Below, one piece after another: positions 17,339 through 25,992 of a stretch of DNA of 64,000 bases. Source of the stretch: an uncultured Sedimentitalea sp. (GTDB lineage: Bacteria; Pseudomonadota; Alphaproteobacteria; Rhodobacterales; Rhodobacteraceae). The stretch lies in assembly GCA_947504115.1 (NCBI GenBank), contig CANNGH010000008.1, positions 56,267 through 120,266 of the forward strand, in the 5' to 3' direction. Both the position numbers and the translations under genes were made by a program. Numbering within the stretch: position 1 is the first letter of the stretch; every line of letters starts with the position of its first letter. The notes beneath the pieces were generated by a model. That model was not told the origin of the DNA. It was given only the letters and a program-made list of their open reading frames with translations, and did not search any database.

Positions 17339-18940
17339 ATGGTTCAACACACTCGTGCGCTCATGCAGGCAAGAGAGGGGGCCGTTTCCTCGCCGCATTA
17401 TCTCGCTTCGGCGGCGGGGCTGAGGGTCCTGCAGCAAGGCGGCAGCGCCGTGGATGCGGCGATCGCGGTCAATTCCACCCTCGGCGTCGTCTATCCGCAC
17501 ATGACCGGGATCGGCGGCGATGCCTTCTGGCTGATCTATGACAGCGCTAAGGGCAAGGTCCATGCGCTGAACGGCACCGGCCGCTCGGCCAGGAACGCCA
17601 GCCGCGACTTCTATGGCAAGGCCGGGCACGAGCGCATCCCCGAACGCGGGCCGCTGGCCGCCGTCACGGTTCCCGGCGCCGCCGACAGCTGGTGCAAGGC
17701 GCATGAGCGGTTCGGCCGGCTGGCCCTGGACGAGATCCTGAAACCGGCGATCGCCTATGCGCGCGATGGATTTCCCGTCACGGCCGGACAGGCGCGGTTC
17801 TCGGCCGACCGGTTCGATATCCTGTCCCGGACCGACAGCACGCGAAACGCCTATCTGCCGGGGGGCAAGGCGCCCGAGATGGGCAGTGTCATGCGGCTGC
17901 CGCACCTGGCCGAAACGCTGGAATCGGTCGCCCGCAACGGGCGCGAGGGGTTCTATGACGGCCCCGTCGCCGACGAGATCCTGCGCGCCCTGAACGCGGC
18001 GGGCAGCTATTGGGAGAAATCCGACCTGCAGGAACATCACGGCACCTGGAGCGATCCGATCACCACAAGCTATCGCGGCCTGACCGCCTGCCAGCATCCG
18101 CCCAACTCGCAAGGGTTCGTGCATCTGATGCTGCTGAACGTGCTGGAACAGTTCGACCTGTCGAAAATCCCTGATACCAGCGCCGATTACACGCATCTGA
18201 TCGTCGAGGCGTGCAAGCTGATCTTCGAGGACCGCGACCGCTATCTGACCGATCCGGACCATTGCGACATCCCGATGGATCAGCTTCTGTCCAAGGACTA
18301 CGCCAAGGAACTGGCTTCGCGCATCCGCATGGACCGCGCCGCCGAGGACCTGCGCGAGCCGATGGGCCAGGACACCACCTGCACCGTGGTGGTGGACAGG
18401 GACGGCAATGCCGTGTCGATCATCCAGAGCATCTATCACGAATTCGGCTCGGCCTTCGTGGCGGGCGAATCCGGGGTTCTGTTGCAGAACCGCGGCGCCT
18501 CCTTCGCGCTGGACGAGGGTCACGTGAATTGCCTGGAGGGCGGCAAGCTGTGCTTCCACACGCTGATGCCGGGGATGCTGCTGAAGGACGGGCGCCCGCA
18601 TCTGGTCTATGGCACGATGGGCGGCGAGGGCCAGCCCCAGACCAGCACCATGATCGCCTCGCGCGTGGTCGATTACGGGCTGGACGTGCAGACCGCGCTG
18701 GACCGGCCGCGCTGGCTTTATGGGCGGACCTGGGGCGAGGACACGAAATCGCTGCGGGTCGAGACCCGGTTCGGCGAGGACGTGCTCGACGATCTGCGCG
18801 CGCGGGGCCATACGGTCGAGCCGGTCGGCGAATGGAGCGACCTGACCGGGCACGCCGCCGCGATCCAGTGCGATCCGGAGACCGGCGTGCTGGCTGCCGG
18901 GGCCGATGCGCGGGGCGATGGCGTCGCGCTGGGGTGGTAA
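17339..18940 (+). CDS. Gamma-glutamyltransferase-family Ntn hydrolase, candidate oxamate amidohydrolase (HpxW-like)
   Basis: A 533-aa single-chain precursor. The start at 17339 has GGAGG eight bases upstream. The protein shows the Ggt core: GGSAVDAAIAVNSTLGVVYP (31-50) and the autoprocessing motif GQDTTCTVVVDRDGNAVS with Thr346 as predicted N-terminal nucleophile. It lacks the signal peptide of periplasmic Ggt enzymes and has Cys where classical Ggt has His after TT. HpxW, the Klebsiella oxamate amidohydrolase, belongs to this family, and the stretch IQSIYHEFGSAFV agrees with my memory of it. Oxamate hydrolysis yields oxalate, for which the downstream island encodes a pathway. The specific substrate is therefore inference; the family call is firm. 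Confidence 0.85.
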   Translation: MVQHTRALMQAREGAVSSPHYLASAAGLRVLQQGGSAVDAAIAVNSTLGVVYPHMTGIGGDAFWLIYDSAKGKVHALNGTGRSARNASRDFYGKAGHERIPERGPLAAVTVPGAADSWCKAHERFGRLALDEILKPAIAYARDGFPVTAGQARFSADRFDILSRTDSTRNAYLPGGKAPEMGSVMRLPHLAETLESVARNGREGFYDGPVADEILRALNAAGSYWEKSDLQEHHGTWSDPITTSYRGLTACQHPPNSQGFVHLMLLNVLEQFDLSKIPDTSADYTHLIVEACKLIFEDRDRYLTDPDHCDIPMDQLLSKDYAKELASRIRMDRAAEDLREPMGQDTTCTVVVDRDGNAVSIIQSIYHEFGSAFVAGESGVLLQNRGASFALDEGHVNCLEGGKLCFHTLMPGMLLKDGRPHLVYGTMGGEGQPQTSTMIASRVVDYGLDVQTALDRPRWLYGRTWGEDTKSLRVETRFGEDVLDDLRARGHTVEPVGEWSDLTGHAAAIQCDPETGVLAAGADARGDGVALGW

Positions 18941-18948
18941 GAAACGGG

Positions 18949-18979
18949 ATGGCGGGTGCGGGGAGGCACCCGCCATTTT
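18949..18979 (+). terminator. Intrinsic-type terminator after the Ggt-family gene
   Basis: An 11-bp perfect stem ATGGCGGGTGC / GCACCCGCCAT with a GGGGAG loop is followed by TTT. It lies 8 bp after the stop codon and would separate this gene from the downstream permease, at least partly. Confidence 0.7.
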
Positions 18980-19050
18980 CGTAACGGGACAAGGGTTCGG
19001 AACGCGAAGAAGAAGACAATCGGGCCAAAAGCCATTCCGGGAGGGAAATT

Positions 19051-20724
19051 ATGACCATCGATATCACATGGATCAGCTGGGGGCTGGCATTCCTGCCCCT
19101 GGCGATCCTGCTGCTGCTCATGCTGGGCGCAAGCTGGGGCGCGGCCGAGGCCGGACCGTTGTCCTGGGTCGTCGCGCTGGCCATCGCATTCTTCTATTTC
19201 GGCGCCCCGCTCGATGTCATCGGCTATGAGAACGCCAAGGGCATCTGGAGCGCGCTGACCGTTCTTTACGTCGTCTGGGCCTCGATCCTGCTTTACGAGG
19301 TGTCCCACGAGGGCGCGGCGTTCGAGCCGTTGCGCCGGGGCATCACCCGGCTGCTGCCCGACCCGCTGATGCAGGTCATGGCGTTCGGCTGGGCCTTTGC
19401 CTCGTTCCTGCAGGGTGTCACCGGGTTCGGCGTGCCGATCGCGGTCTGTGCGCCGCTGCTGGTGGGCATCGGGGTGCGGCCGCTCTACGCGGTGACGATC
19501 CCGCTGATCGGGCATGCCTGGAACAACACCTTCGGCACGCTGGCGGTGGCCTGGCTGGGGCTCAAGGAAGTCACCGGCATGGACATGGCGACCGCGGCGC
19601 AGACGGCGCTTTATGCCGCCAGCTTCATCTGGGTGCTGAACATCTTCGGCGGGCTGCTGGTGTGCTGGCTCTATGGCCGCTGGAACGGGATCCGCAAGGG
19701 TCTTCCGGTGGTGATCGTGATGTCGCTGCTTCAGGGCGGGCTGACCCTTGGCCTGTCGCAGTGGAACGACACGCTGAACGGCTTCATCGCGTCCAGCGTC
19801 GCCTTCATCGCGATCTTCGCGCTCGGCCGTCTCAAGATGTACCGCGACCCGAAACCGGCGACCAGCCACATCTTCACCGAAGAGCGCCGCCGCGCCGACG
19901 CGATGCCGGCCGATACCGGCCCCCTCGCCGGCTCCGGCGCAGCGCCCGCGATGGGATCCGGCGGCGGAGCGGCCGTGGCGATGGAGGGCGGAGACGCGCG
20001 GGGAATGTCCCTGCAACAGGCCTTCATTCCCTATTTCGCCCTGCTGATCATCACCTTCGGCGTGCTGCTGATCCCGCCGGTCAAGGCCGCGCTCGGCAGT
20101 TGGTCCTTCGGGCTCAGCTTTCCGCAGACGGTGACGGAACTCGGCTTTACGCGCCCCGAAAGCGCCGTCAGGTTCGCGCCGTTGACCCATGCCGGCACCT
20201 TCCTGCTGCTGTCGGCGGTCGTCGGCTACCTGGCCTTCACCAGTCTGGGCACGATCCCGAAAGGCGGGCTGGGCCGCATCGTCGGGCGGACGGTGGACAA
20301 GTCGATCCCCTCGACCATCGCGGTGGTCGCCCTGATCGCGATGTCCAACGTCATGGCCGGATCGGGCGCGGTGAACGTGCTGGCGCAGGGCGTCGCGGCG
20401 GCCACCGGGCAGGGCTATGGGTTCCTCGCGCCGATGGTCGGCGGGCTGGGCTCGTTCATGACCACGTCGAACCTGGCGTCGAACCTGCTGTTCGGCACCT
20501 TCCAGCAATCGACCGCGCAGGTGACCGGCCTGTATGGTCCGGCGATCCTCGGGGCGCAGACCGCCGGGGCCGCGGCCGGAAACATGATCGCGCCGGGCAA
20601 CGTGCTGCTTGGCACCACCACGGCGGGGATCCTCGGCCGCGAGGGCGAGGTGCTCAGGATCACCATACCCCTCTTTGCCATCGTCGCCGTCATCATCGGG
20701 GCCTGCGTGCTTGTCGTGGCCTGA
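19051..20724 (+). CDS. L-lactate permease (LctP) family transporter
   Basis: A 557-aa inner-membrane protein with about 12-14 hydrophobic segments. Diagnostic LctP-family stretches are ASFLQGVTGFGVPIAVCAPL and IPLIGHAWNNTFGTLAVAW in the first half, and MVGGLGSFMTTSNLASNLLFG near the end. CGGGAGGG precedes the ATG. Family members move lactate or glycolate with protons. Lying between an oxamate-hydrolase-like gene and an oxalate island, it may carry oxamate, glycolate or another small C2-C3 acid (inference). The cytoplasmic loop around 290-320 is an extended Gly/Ala-rich insert. It is followed by a small membrane protein and a universal stress protein, probably one transcript. Confidence 0.9.
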   Translation: MTIDITWISWGLAFLPLAILLLLMLGASWGAAEAGPLSWVVALAIAFFYFGAPLDVIGYENAKGIWSALTVLYVVWASILLYEVSHEGAAFEPLRRGITRLLPDPLMQVMAFGWAFASFLQGVTGFGVPIAVCAPLLVGIGVRPLYAVTIPLIGHAWNNTFGTLAVAWLGLKEVTGMDMATAAQTALYAASFIWVLNIFGGLLVCWLYGRWNGIRKGLPVVIVMSLLQGGLTLGLSQWNDTLNGFIASSVAFIAIFALGRLKMYRDPKPATSHIFTEERRRADAMPADTGPLAGSGAAPAMGSGGGAAVAMEGGDARGMSLQQAFIPYFALLIITFGVLLIPPVKAALGSWSFGLSFPQTVTELGFTRPESAVRFAPLTHAGTFLLLSAVVGYLAFTSLGTIPKGGLGRIVGRTVDKSIPSTIAVVALIAMSNVMAGSGAVNVLAQGVAAATGQGYGFLAPMVGGLGSFMTTSNLASNLLFGTFQQSTAQVTGLYGPAILGAQTAGAAAGNMIAPGNVLLGTTTAGILGREGEVLRITIPLFAIVAVIIGACVLVVA

Positions 20725-20747
20725 ACCAAACCAAGGGAGAGAGACCA

Positions 20748-20942
20748 ATGAACACTTTGACCAAACTGCAAGTCGTCGCCGGAATTGCCGCCGTGATCGC
20801 ATTGCCGCTGATGTATTTCGGCCTGCATAACGGGAGCACGGCAATGCCCTGGCTCGGACTTGTGCTGTTCCTGCTCGCGATGCTGGTGACGCCGGTCCTC
20901 CGGGTGCTGCCGTCGCGGCTGATCAACGGGGACGGCTATTAA
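20748..20942 (+). CDS. Small two-pass membrane protein
   Basis: A 64-aa protein with two hydrophobic helices (VVAGIAAVIALPLMYFGL and MPWLGLVLFLLAMLVTPVL), starting at an ATG with AAGGGAGAG upstream. It begins 23 bp after the permease stop and ends 1 bp before the next start, so it is translationally packed into the same operon. It may be an accessory subunit of the permease (inference). No family is recognised. Confidence 0.75.
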   Translation: MNTLTKLQVVAGIAAVIALPLMYFGLHNGSTAMPWLGLVLFLLAMLVTPVLRVLPSRLINGDGY

Positions 20943-20943
20943 G

Positions 20944-21465
20944 ATGTTCGGCAGCATCCTTGCACCCACGGACGGGTCCGAACATGCGGCCCGCGCGATG
21001 GAGGTGGCGATCGACCTGGCGGTGAAATACGATTCCCGCCTGGTGGTCCTGCATGTCGCGATCCATCACGGAACCGCGCAGGAGATCATGCATGCCCTGA
21101 GGGGCAGCACGGTCCCGCCCGAAATCCAGCGCGAGATCGACAGGCTGCAGAACGTCAGCGCGCCGATCCCGGTCGGCGGCGCGCGCGGCAAGCGCACGCT
21201 GTCCCAGAAGCTGGAACAATATGTCGGCGACTTCATCGTGAAGCGCGCGGAGGAATACGCGCGCGCCGCCGGCGTGCGCGAGGTGACAACGCAGATCACC
21301 GACGGCAGCCCCAACAAGCGCATCATCGAAGCCGCCGAACATGAAAAGGTGGATCTTCTGGTGATGGGGACCCGCGGGCTCGGCGGGATCCACGGCTACC
21401 TGCAAGGGAGCGTCTCGCAATCGGTGCGCAGCCATTGCCGCTGCGCCTGCCTGACCATCCCCTGA
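20944..21465 (+). CDS. Universal stress protein (UspA family), single domain
   Basis: A 173-aa Usp with the start FGSILAPTDGSEHA and the ATP-binding motif GTRGLGGIHGYLQGSVS near 140-156 (the G-2x-G-9x-G-S/T pattern). It is slightly longer than typical because of a basic insert around 75-85. It is the last gene of the permease operon. Usp proteins in transporter operons often modulate the transporter in response to energy state (general knowledge; here inference). Confidence 0.88.
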   Translation: MFGSILAPTDGSEHAARAMEVAIDLAVKYDSRLVVLHVAIHHGTAQEIMHALRGSTVPPEIQREIDRLQNVSAPIPVGGARGKRTLSQKLEQYVGDFIVKRAEEYARAAGVREVTTQITDGSPNKRIIEAAEHEKVDLLVMGTRGLGGIHGYLQGSVSQSVRSHCRCACLTIP

Positions 21466-21471
21466 CCCGGC

Positions 21472-21512
21472 GGGCGGGGCGGACCGGACTCCTCGCCGGT
21501 TCCGCCCCGCCC
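21472..21512. terminator. Bidirectional GC-rich hairpin between convergent genes
   Basis: GGGCGGGGCGG plus CCGG pairs with CCGG plus CCGCCCCGCCC around an 8-nt loop, with a one-base bulge. It lies between the convergent usp and gntR stop codons. It has no U-tract, so it may work with Rho or as a shared mRNA-end structure. Confidence 0.55.
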
Positions 21513-21527
21513 AAAGGTCCGGCCGCT

Positions 21528-22199
21528 TCAGAACAGCGCCGTGACCGTCCTGCGGGTGTATTCCTCGACATAGTCGATCAACGCATCGAAGGCGGCGCGC
21601 GCCGCTTCCTCGTCGTTGGCCGCTATGGCCTCGGCGATGCGGGCATGGGCCGGGGCGACCTTGTCGAGCTCTCCGAACCTGTTGAAGGTCAGATACCAGA
21701 AGCGCCGCGTCTGGGCCTGGATCAGGGCCATCGCGGCCTCGGCGTATTTGTTGTCGGCGGTGGCGACGATCAGAAGGTTGAATTCGCGGTCGGTGTCGAT
21801 GAAGAGCGTTCCGCTGCCGGTCTCGGCGGCCTCCTGGAACTGCCGCGCGAGGCGGGTGAAGGTGGCGCGGGTGGCGGCATCGGCCAGGCGCGCGGCGCGG
21901 ATCGTCACGAAGCGTTCCACCTCGCGGCGGAATTCGATCAGCTTGAACTGGTCGGCCACGTCGATCTCGGACACGATCGCGCCGGCGCGCGGCAGGATCC
22001 GCAGATTGCCCTCGCGCGCCAGCCGCTGCATCGCCTCGCGCACCGGCGTGCGGCCAAGGCCCAGATGCTGGCTCATCCGGGTTTCGGAAATCCGGCTGCC
22101 GGGCGCGAGTTCCAGCGTGATGATCATCTCTTCCATCCGCTCGTAGGCCTGCATCGCCTGCGTGCGCGGAGCGGCGGTGAGATCCGGTTTGTCCTGCAT
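21528..22199 (-). CDS. GntR-family regulator, FCD type
   Basis: A 223-aa protein. The N-terminal winged helix spans about 15-80 (ISETRMSQHLGLGRTPVREAMQRLAREG). The C-terminal FCD ligand domain (about 90-215) keeps metal-binding candidates: an Asp and Asn in DTDREFNLLIV, and His in APAHARIAEAI. GGGGAACAGG precedes the ATG at 22199. It sits at the end of the permease/Usp block and beside the PanE-like gene, so it is a likely local repressor responding to a small carboxylate (inference). A TTG-rich shadow frame continues upstream but lacks meaning there. Confidence 0.88.
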   Translation of the reverse strand: MQDKPDLTAAPRTQAMQAYERMEEMIITLELAPGSRISETRMSQHLGLGRTPVREAMQRLAREGNLRILPRAGAIVSEIDVADQFKLIEFRREVERFVTIRAARLADAATRATFTRLARQFQEAAETGSGTLFIDTDREFNLLIVATADNKYAEAAMALIQAQTRRFWYLTFNRFGELDKVAPAHARIAEAIAANDEEAARAAFDALIDYVEEYTRRTVTALF

Positions 22200-22423
22200 C
22201 CTGTTCCCCGGTTTGCTGGTGCGGCCTATATCCACGGGCCGGGGTGCCTTTGCAAGCGCCGGGCGGGCGAACGGGGTCGGGTCGGACGGATGCCGGCTGC
22301 CGGCTGCCGCGTGGCCGGGGCCAGCGGCGGCTATGGCCTGTGGCGGTGCGTCGCCCTGTTCGGGCCGATCGCCGCAAGTAGGGGCGGCAACCGGAGTGAG
22401 ACCGGCCGCCGCACCCGTTCGGT

Positions 22424-23476
22424 TCAGCCGGCGGCTTTCGCGTTCTCGGCCAGCTTGGCATCGACCAGCTTGACGGTGGCGTCGATCTCGGGGTGCTGCA
22501 GGCCGATGGCGCGGGCCACCAGCTGGATCAGCTTGTCCACGCGTTCGATGTTCTCGGCACCGGCATAGACCGCGCGCGCCGCCGAGGACGGTTTCAGCAG
22601 GTTTTCCGCCGCCTTGGCGTATTTCTCGAACGGCACCAGATCGGCCGGGTCGGCGCCCAGCTTGACCACCAGGTCGTTCACGAAGCCGTAGATCTCGGCG
22701 GATTTCTCGGGATCGCCATGGACCGCATCCTTGATCGCGCGCGGTCCCTCGGGCGTGATGCAGCGATAATTGCCGGTGGCCAGCATCGCCCATTTCGCAA
22801 ACGGCACGAACAGCGAATCGAACACCCGCAGTTTCACCGGCACGTCCTTGCCGTCGACGCGGTAATCGTTGATCCCCTGTTCCAGCTCCGCCAGCATGGC
22901 ATCGTGCTTTTCGTCGTGAAAGCGCGACACCTTGAAGTTGGTGGGCAGGCCGACATGCAGCACGTTGGCCCCTTCCTCGGGCGGGCGGAACGCCTGCGGG
23001 TCGGGCGAACACAGGGTCATCAGCGCCGGGTCGAACTTTTCCCAGATCGACGGGCTCTCGAAGGCCGCTTCCATGCCCGAGCAATCCAGATCCGGGATCC
23101 GCTTCATGTAGGGCAGCGGCGGCATGTTCATGATCGACATGCACGGCACCCTGGCCTCGGCCACGCGGGCCAGAAGCTCGCGCAGGGTCGGGTGGGAATA
23201 TTGCGGCTCCTGCATCGCCAGGCAGACCAGGTCGTAATCCTGCGGCTGCGCCTGTTCCGGGGTCTTGGCATCCAGCTTGCCGGGCAGGTCGCCCGAGAAG
23301 AAGCTGCGGTGATCGTCCTCGTCACGCAGCTTGATGCGCACCTCGGTGCCCTTGTCGTTGATGAGTGCGGCCGTCTGGTCGCGGCAGACCAGCGTGACGT
23401 CATGCCCCGCGGCGAGGAACTTGGTGCCCAGAAGCGACCCGTAGGACGCGCCGAGAATCAGAATACGGTAAGACAT
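22424..23476 (-). CDS. Ketopantoate reductase-family protein, candidate oxalyl-CoA reductase
   Basis: A 350-aa protein with an N-terminal NAD(P) fold (YRILILGASYGSLLGTKFL, with GASYGS in place of GxGxxG) and an all-alpha C-terminal domain of the PanE type containing FAKWAMLATGNYRCI. AGAGGAAAA precedes the ATG. PanE2 of Methylobacterium extorquens AM1, a protein of this family, was shown to reduce oxalyl-CoA towards glyoxylate. The presence of frc and oxc in the same island makes that the most economical function here (inference). A true 2-dehydropantoate reductase would be expected next to pan genes, and none is present. Confidence 0.75.
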   Translation of the reverse strand: MSYRILILGASYGSLLGTKFLAAGHDVTLVCRDQTAALINDKGTEVRIKLRDEDDHRSFFSGDLPGKLDAKTPEQAQPQDYDLVCLAMQEPQYSHPTLRELLARVAEARVPCMSIMNMPPLPYMKRIPDLDCSGMEAAFESPSIWEKFDPALMTLCSPDPQAFRPPEEGANVLHVGLPTNFKVSRFHDEKHDAMLAELEQGINDYRVDGKDVPVKLRVFDSLFVPFAKWAMLATGNYRCITPEGPRAIKDAVHGDPEKSAEIYGFVNDLVVKLGADPADLVPFEKYAKAAENLLKPSSAARAVYAGAENIERVDKLIQLVARAIGLQHPEIDATVKLVDAKLAENAKAAG

Positions 23477-23556
23477 TGAATTTTCCTCTTTCTCCGTTGC
23501 GGGTGGTTACCATTCCTTTTCAGGAGTTTCCCGGAAAAATGTGTTACGATGTGAAG

Positions 23557-23596
23557 ACAAGTTACCAACACTGCGGTAAGTTGTTAACTTGTTAAT
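23557..23596 (+). promoter_or_regulatory. Inverted repeats upstream of the ScfR-type regulator, candidate operator
   Basis: TTACC (23562-23566) pairs with GGTAA (23575-23579), and AAGTT pairs with AACTT (23578-23590) around GTT. Further GTTAA copies follow. This AT-rich cluster lies between the divergent PanE-like and ScfR-type genes, 13 bp before the ScfR start, where autoregulation would act. Confidence 0.45.
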
Positions 23597-23608
23597 TCCG
23601 GATGTGAC

Positions 23609-25015
23609 ATGAGCAAAGCTTTCGTTGGCCCGCAACTGCGCCGATTGCGCCGCCAGAATGGTCAAAGTCAGGCGGAAATGGCCCAGGCCCTGGGTGTCAG
23701 CGCCGCCTATGTCAACATGCTGGAAAGCAACCAGCGCAGCCTGTCGGTGCGCATGCTGATGGCGCTGTCGGAGGTCTATCAGGTGGACTGGCGCAAGCTG
23801 GTCAACGATCCGCCGCAGACCCTGATGGTGGATCTGCGCAACATCCTGCAGGACCCGATGTTCGAGGAGGACGTGCCGGATCTGCAGGAACTGCGCGCCG
23901 CCATCGAACATGCGCCGCGGCTGGCGGAATGTTTCGTGAAACTTCACGGCAACCATGCCCGCATATTGGACAGGATCATGCGCCAGAGCGAATCCGCCAC
24001 CCGCGACGCGCTGGCCGAGGCCTCGCCGGAAACGCTGATCCATGATTACTTTCGCAGCAACGACAATTATTTCGACGTGCTGGAGCGCGCGGCGGAGACC
24101 CTGCACGACGCGATTCCGGGATCGACCGAAGACGTGTTCCGGGGGCTGCGCGACCGGCTGCAATCCGCCCATGAAACGCAGGTCGAGATCCGCCCCGCCG
24201 AGGCGATGCAGGAATCGCTGCGCATCCACGACCGGCAGGCGGGGGTGGTCTATCTGTCCGAGGCGCTGGATTTCCAGAACCGGGTGTTCCAGCTGGCCCA
24301 TGTGCTGGGCCTGATCGAGGTCGAGCCGATCCTGACCCGGCTGATCGAGGACAGCGGGATCGCGACCGCGCGCGGGCGGGCCCGGTTGCAGGTGGAACTG
24401 GCCAATTACTTCGCCGCCGCCTTCCTGATGCCCTATGCCGGGTTCCGCAAGGCCGCCGAAGAGACGCGCTATGACGTGGAGCGCATCGCCACGCGGTTCA
24501 ATTGTTCCTATGAACAGGTGTGCCACCGGCTGATCACGTTGCGGCGCCCGTCCGCCCCGGGCGTGCCGTTCTTCTTCCTGCGCATCGACCGGGCCGGGAA
24601 CGTGACCAAGCGGTTCAACGCGACGCCGTTCAACCTGGCGGAATTCGGCGGCTCCTGCCCGGTCTGGAACATCCACACCGCGTTCATCCAGCCCGGCGAG
24701 GTCATCCCGCAATTCGTCGAGATGCCCGACCGGCAGCGGTTCTTCACGCTCAGCCGGACGGCGGACCGGCCCTCGTTCAGCCCGGCCACGCGCAATCATC
24801 GGGTCGCCGTGGCGATCGGCTGCGAGATTCAATACGCCCACAAGGTCGGCTATGCCAAGGCGTTCAATTTCCAGGTGCCGGCCCTGTTCAGCCCGATCGG
24901 CATCAACTGCCATGTCTGCCCGCGCCAGGCCTGCGCGCAGCGCGCCCATCAGCCGCTGGTGGTGGACCTGCCCATCGATCCGGGGCGGCGCGGCAATACG
25001 CGCTACGAAAGCTGA
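23609..25015 (+). CDS. Short-chain fatty acyl-CoA regulator family (ScfR) transcription factor
   Basis: A 468-aa regulator. The Xre/Cro HTH at about 8-62 is QLRRLRRQNGQSQAEMAQAL followed by VSAAYVNMLESNQR. The middle is an ImmA/IrrE-like region lacking the HExxH metal motif (VELANYFAAAFLMPYAGFRK). The C-terminal DUF2083-type region carries a Cys cluster (GINCHVCPRQACAQRAHQ). This architecture is shared with RamB and ScfR proteins, which sense acyl-CoA state and control glyoxylate or short-chain acid metabolism. Here it is divergent from the candidate oxalyl-CoA reductase and convergent to sucCD, so it may sense oxalyl-CoA or a related thioester (inference). Confidence 0.87.
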   Translation: MSKAFVGPQLRRLRRQNGQSQAEMAQALGVSAAYVNMLESNQRSLSVRMLMALSEVYQVDWRKLVNDPPQTLMVDLRNILQDPMFEEDVPDLQELRAAIEHAPRLAECFVKLHGNHARILDRIMRQSESATRDALAEASPETLIHDYFRSNDNYFDVLERAAETLHDAIPGSTEDVFRGLRDRLQSAHETQVEIRPAEAMQESLRIHDRQAGVVYLSEALDFQNRVFQLAHVLGLIEVEPILTRLIEDSGIATARGRARLQVELANYFAAAFLMPYAGFRKAAEETRYDVERIATRFNCSYEQVCHRLITLRRPSAPGVPFFFLRIDRAGNVTKRFNATPFNLAEFGGSCPVWNIHTAFIQPGEVIPQFVEMPDRQRFFTLSRTADRPSFSPATRNHRVAVAIGCEIQYAHKVGYAKAFNFQVPALFSPIGINCHVCPRQACAQRAHQPLVVDLPIDPGRRGNTRYES

Positions 25016-25027
25016 CCTGCCCTGACG

Positions 25028-25056
25028 AAAAAAAGGGGCGCTTCGAAAAGCGCCCC
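25028..25056 (-). terminator. Rho-independent terminator of sucCD
   Basis: A perfect 9-bp stem GGGGCGCTT / AAGCGCCCC with a CGAA loop. On the minus strand it is followed by seven Ts, a textbook intrinsic terminator 31 bp after the sucD stop. Confidence 0.9.
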
Positions 25057-25087
25057 CAACGTGCTTGCCAATCCAGGGAGGAATTGG

Positions 25088-25987
25088 TCAGCCAAGCAGA
25101 TCCTGCAGGGTTTCGCCCAGCTTCGCGGGCGAGGGCGAGACCCGGATATCGGCGGATTTCATCGCCTCGATCTTGTCCTCGGCGCCGCCCTTGCCGCCCG
25201 AGATCACCGCGCCGGCATGGCCCATGGTGCGTCCCGGCGGGGCGGTGCGCCCGGCGATGAAGCCGACGACCGGTTTCTTGCGGCCCTTCTTCGCCTCGTC
25301 CTTGAGGAACTGCGCCGCGTCCTCCTCGGCCGAGCCGCCGATTTCGCCGATCATGATGATCGATTCGGTTTCGTCATCGGCCAGGAACAGTTCCAGGATG
25401 TCGATGAACTCGGTCCCCTTGACCGGGTCGCCGCCGATGCCCACGGCGGTGGACTGGCCCAGACCCGCGACGGTGGTCTGGTAGACCGCCTCGTAGGTGA
25501 GCGTGCCCGAGCGCGACAGCACCCCGACCGAGCCCTTGCGGAAGATCGAACCGGGCATGATGCCGATCTTGCATTCGTCCGGCGTCATCAGGCCGGGGCA
25601 GTTCGGGCCGATCAGGCGGCTCTTGGAGGCGTCGAGCTTTTCCTTGACGCGCACCATGTCCAGAACCGGCACGCCCTCGGTGATGCAGGTGATCAGGTCG
25701 ATCCCGGCATCGATCGCCTCTTCGATGGCCGCCGCCGCACCGGCCGGGGGCACGTAGATCACGCTGGCGGTGGCGCCGGTGGCGTCCTTCGCCTCGGCGA
25801 CGGAGGCATAGATCGGCAGGCTTTCGCCATTGCTGCCGGACCATTCGGTGCCGCCCTTCTTGGGGTGGGTGCCCGCAACCATCTGGGTGCCGTGATAGGC
25901 CAGCGCCTGTTCGGTGTGAAAGCTGCCGGTCTTGCCGGTCAGGCCCTGCACGATGATCTTTGTGTTCTTGTCGATCAGAATGGACAT
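25088..25987 (-). CDS. sucD: Succinyl-CoA synthetase alpha subunit
   Basis: A 299-aa protein with the CoA-binding Rossmann domain ([16 protein letters not shown]), the [10 protein letters not shown] loop and the active-site phosphohistidine in [15 protein letters not shown]. Together with SucC it forms the ADP/GDP-dependent succinate-CoA ligase of the TCA cycle. The two genes are 5 bp apart and end in a strong terminator. The usual neighbours mdh, sucA and sucB are absent. This may be an extra copy serving the oxalate island, for example by recycling succinate/succinyl-CoA or by acting on another dicarboxylate such as malate (inference). The sequence alone looks like a normal SucD. Confidence 0.93.
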   Translation of the reverse strand: MSILIDKNTKIIVQGLTGKTGSFHTEQALAYHGTQMVAGTHPKKGGTEWSGSNGESLPIYASVAEAKDATGATASVIYVPPAGAAAAIEEAIDAGIDLITCITEGVPVLDMVRVKEKLDASKSRLIGPNCPGLMTPDECKIGIMPGSIFRKGSVGVLSRSGTLTYEAVYQTTVAGLGQSTAVGIGGDPVKGTEFIDILELFLADDETESIIMIGEIGGSAEEDAAQFLKDEAKKGRKKPVVGFIAGRTAPPGRTMGHAGAVISGGKGGAEDKIEAMKSADIRVSPSPAKLGETLQDLLG

Positions 25988-25992
25988 TGGCG

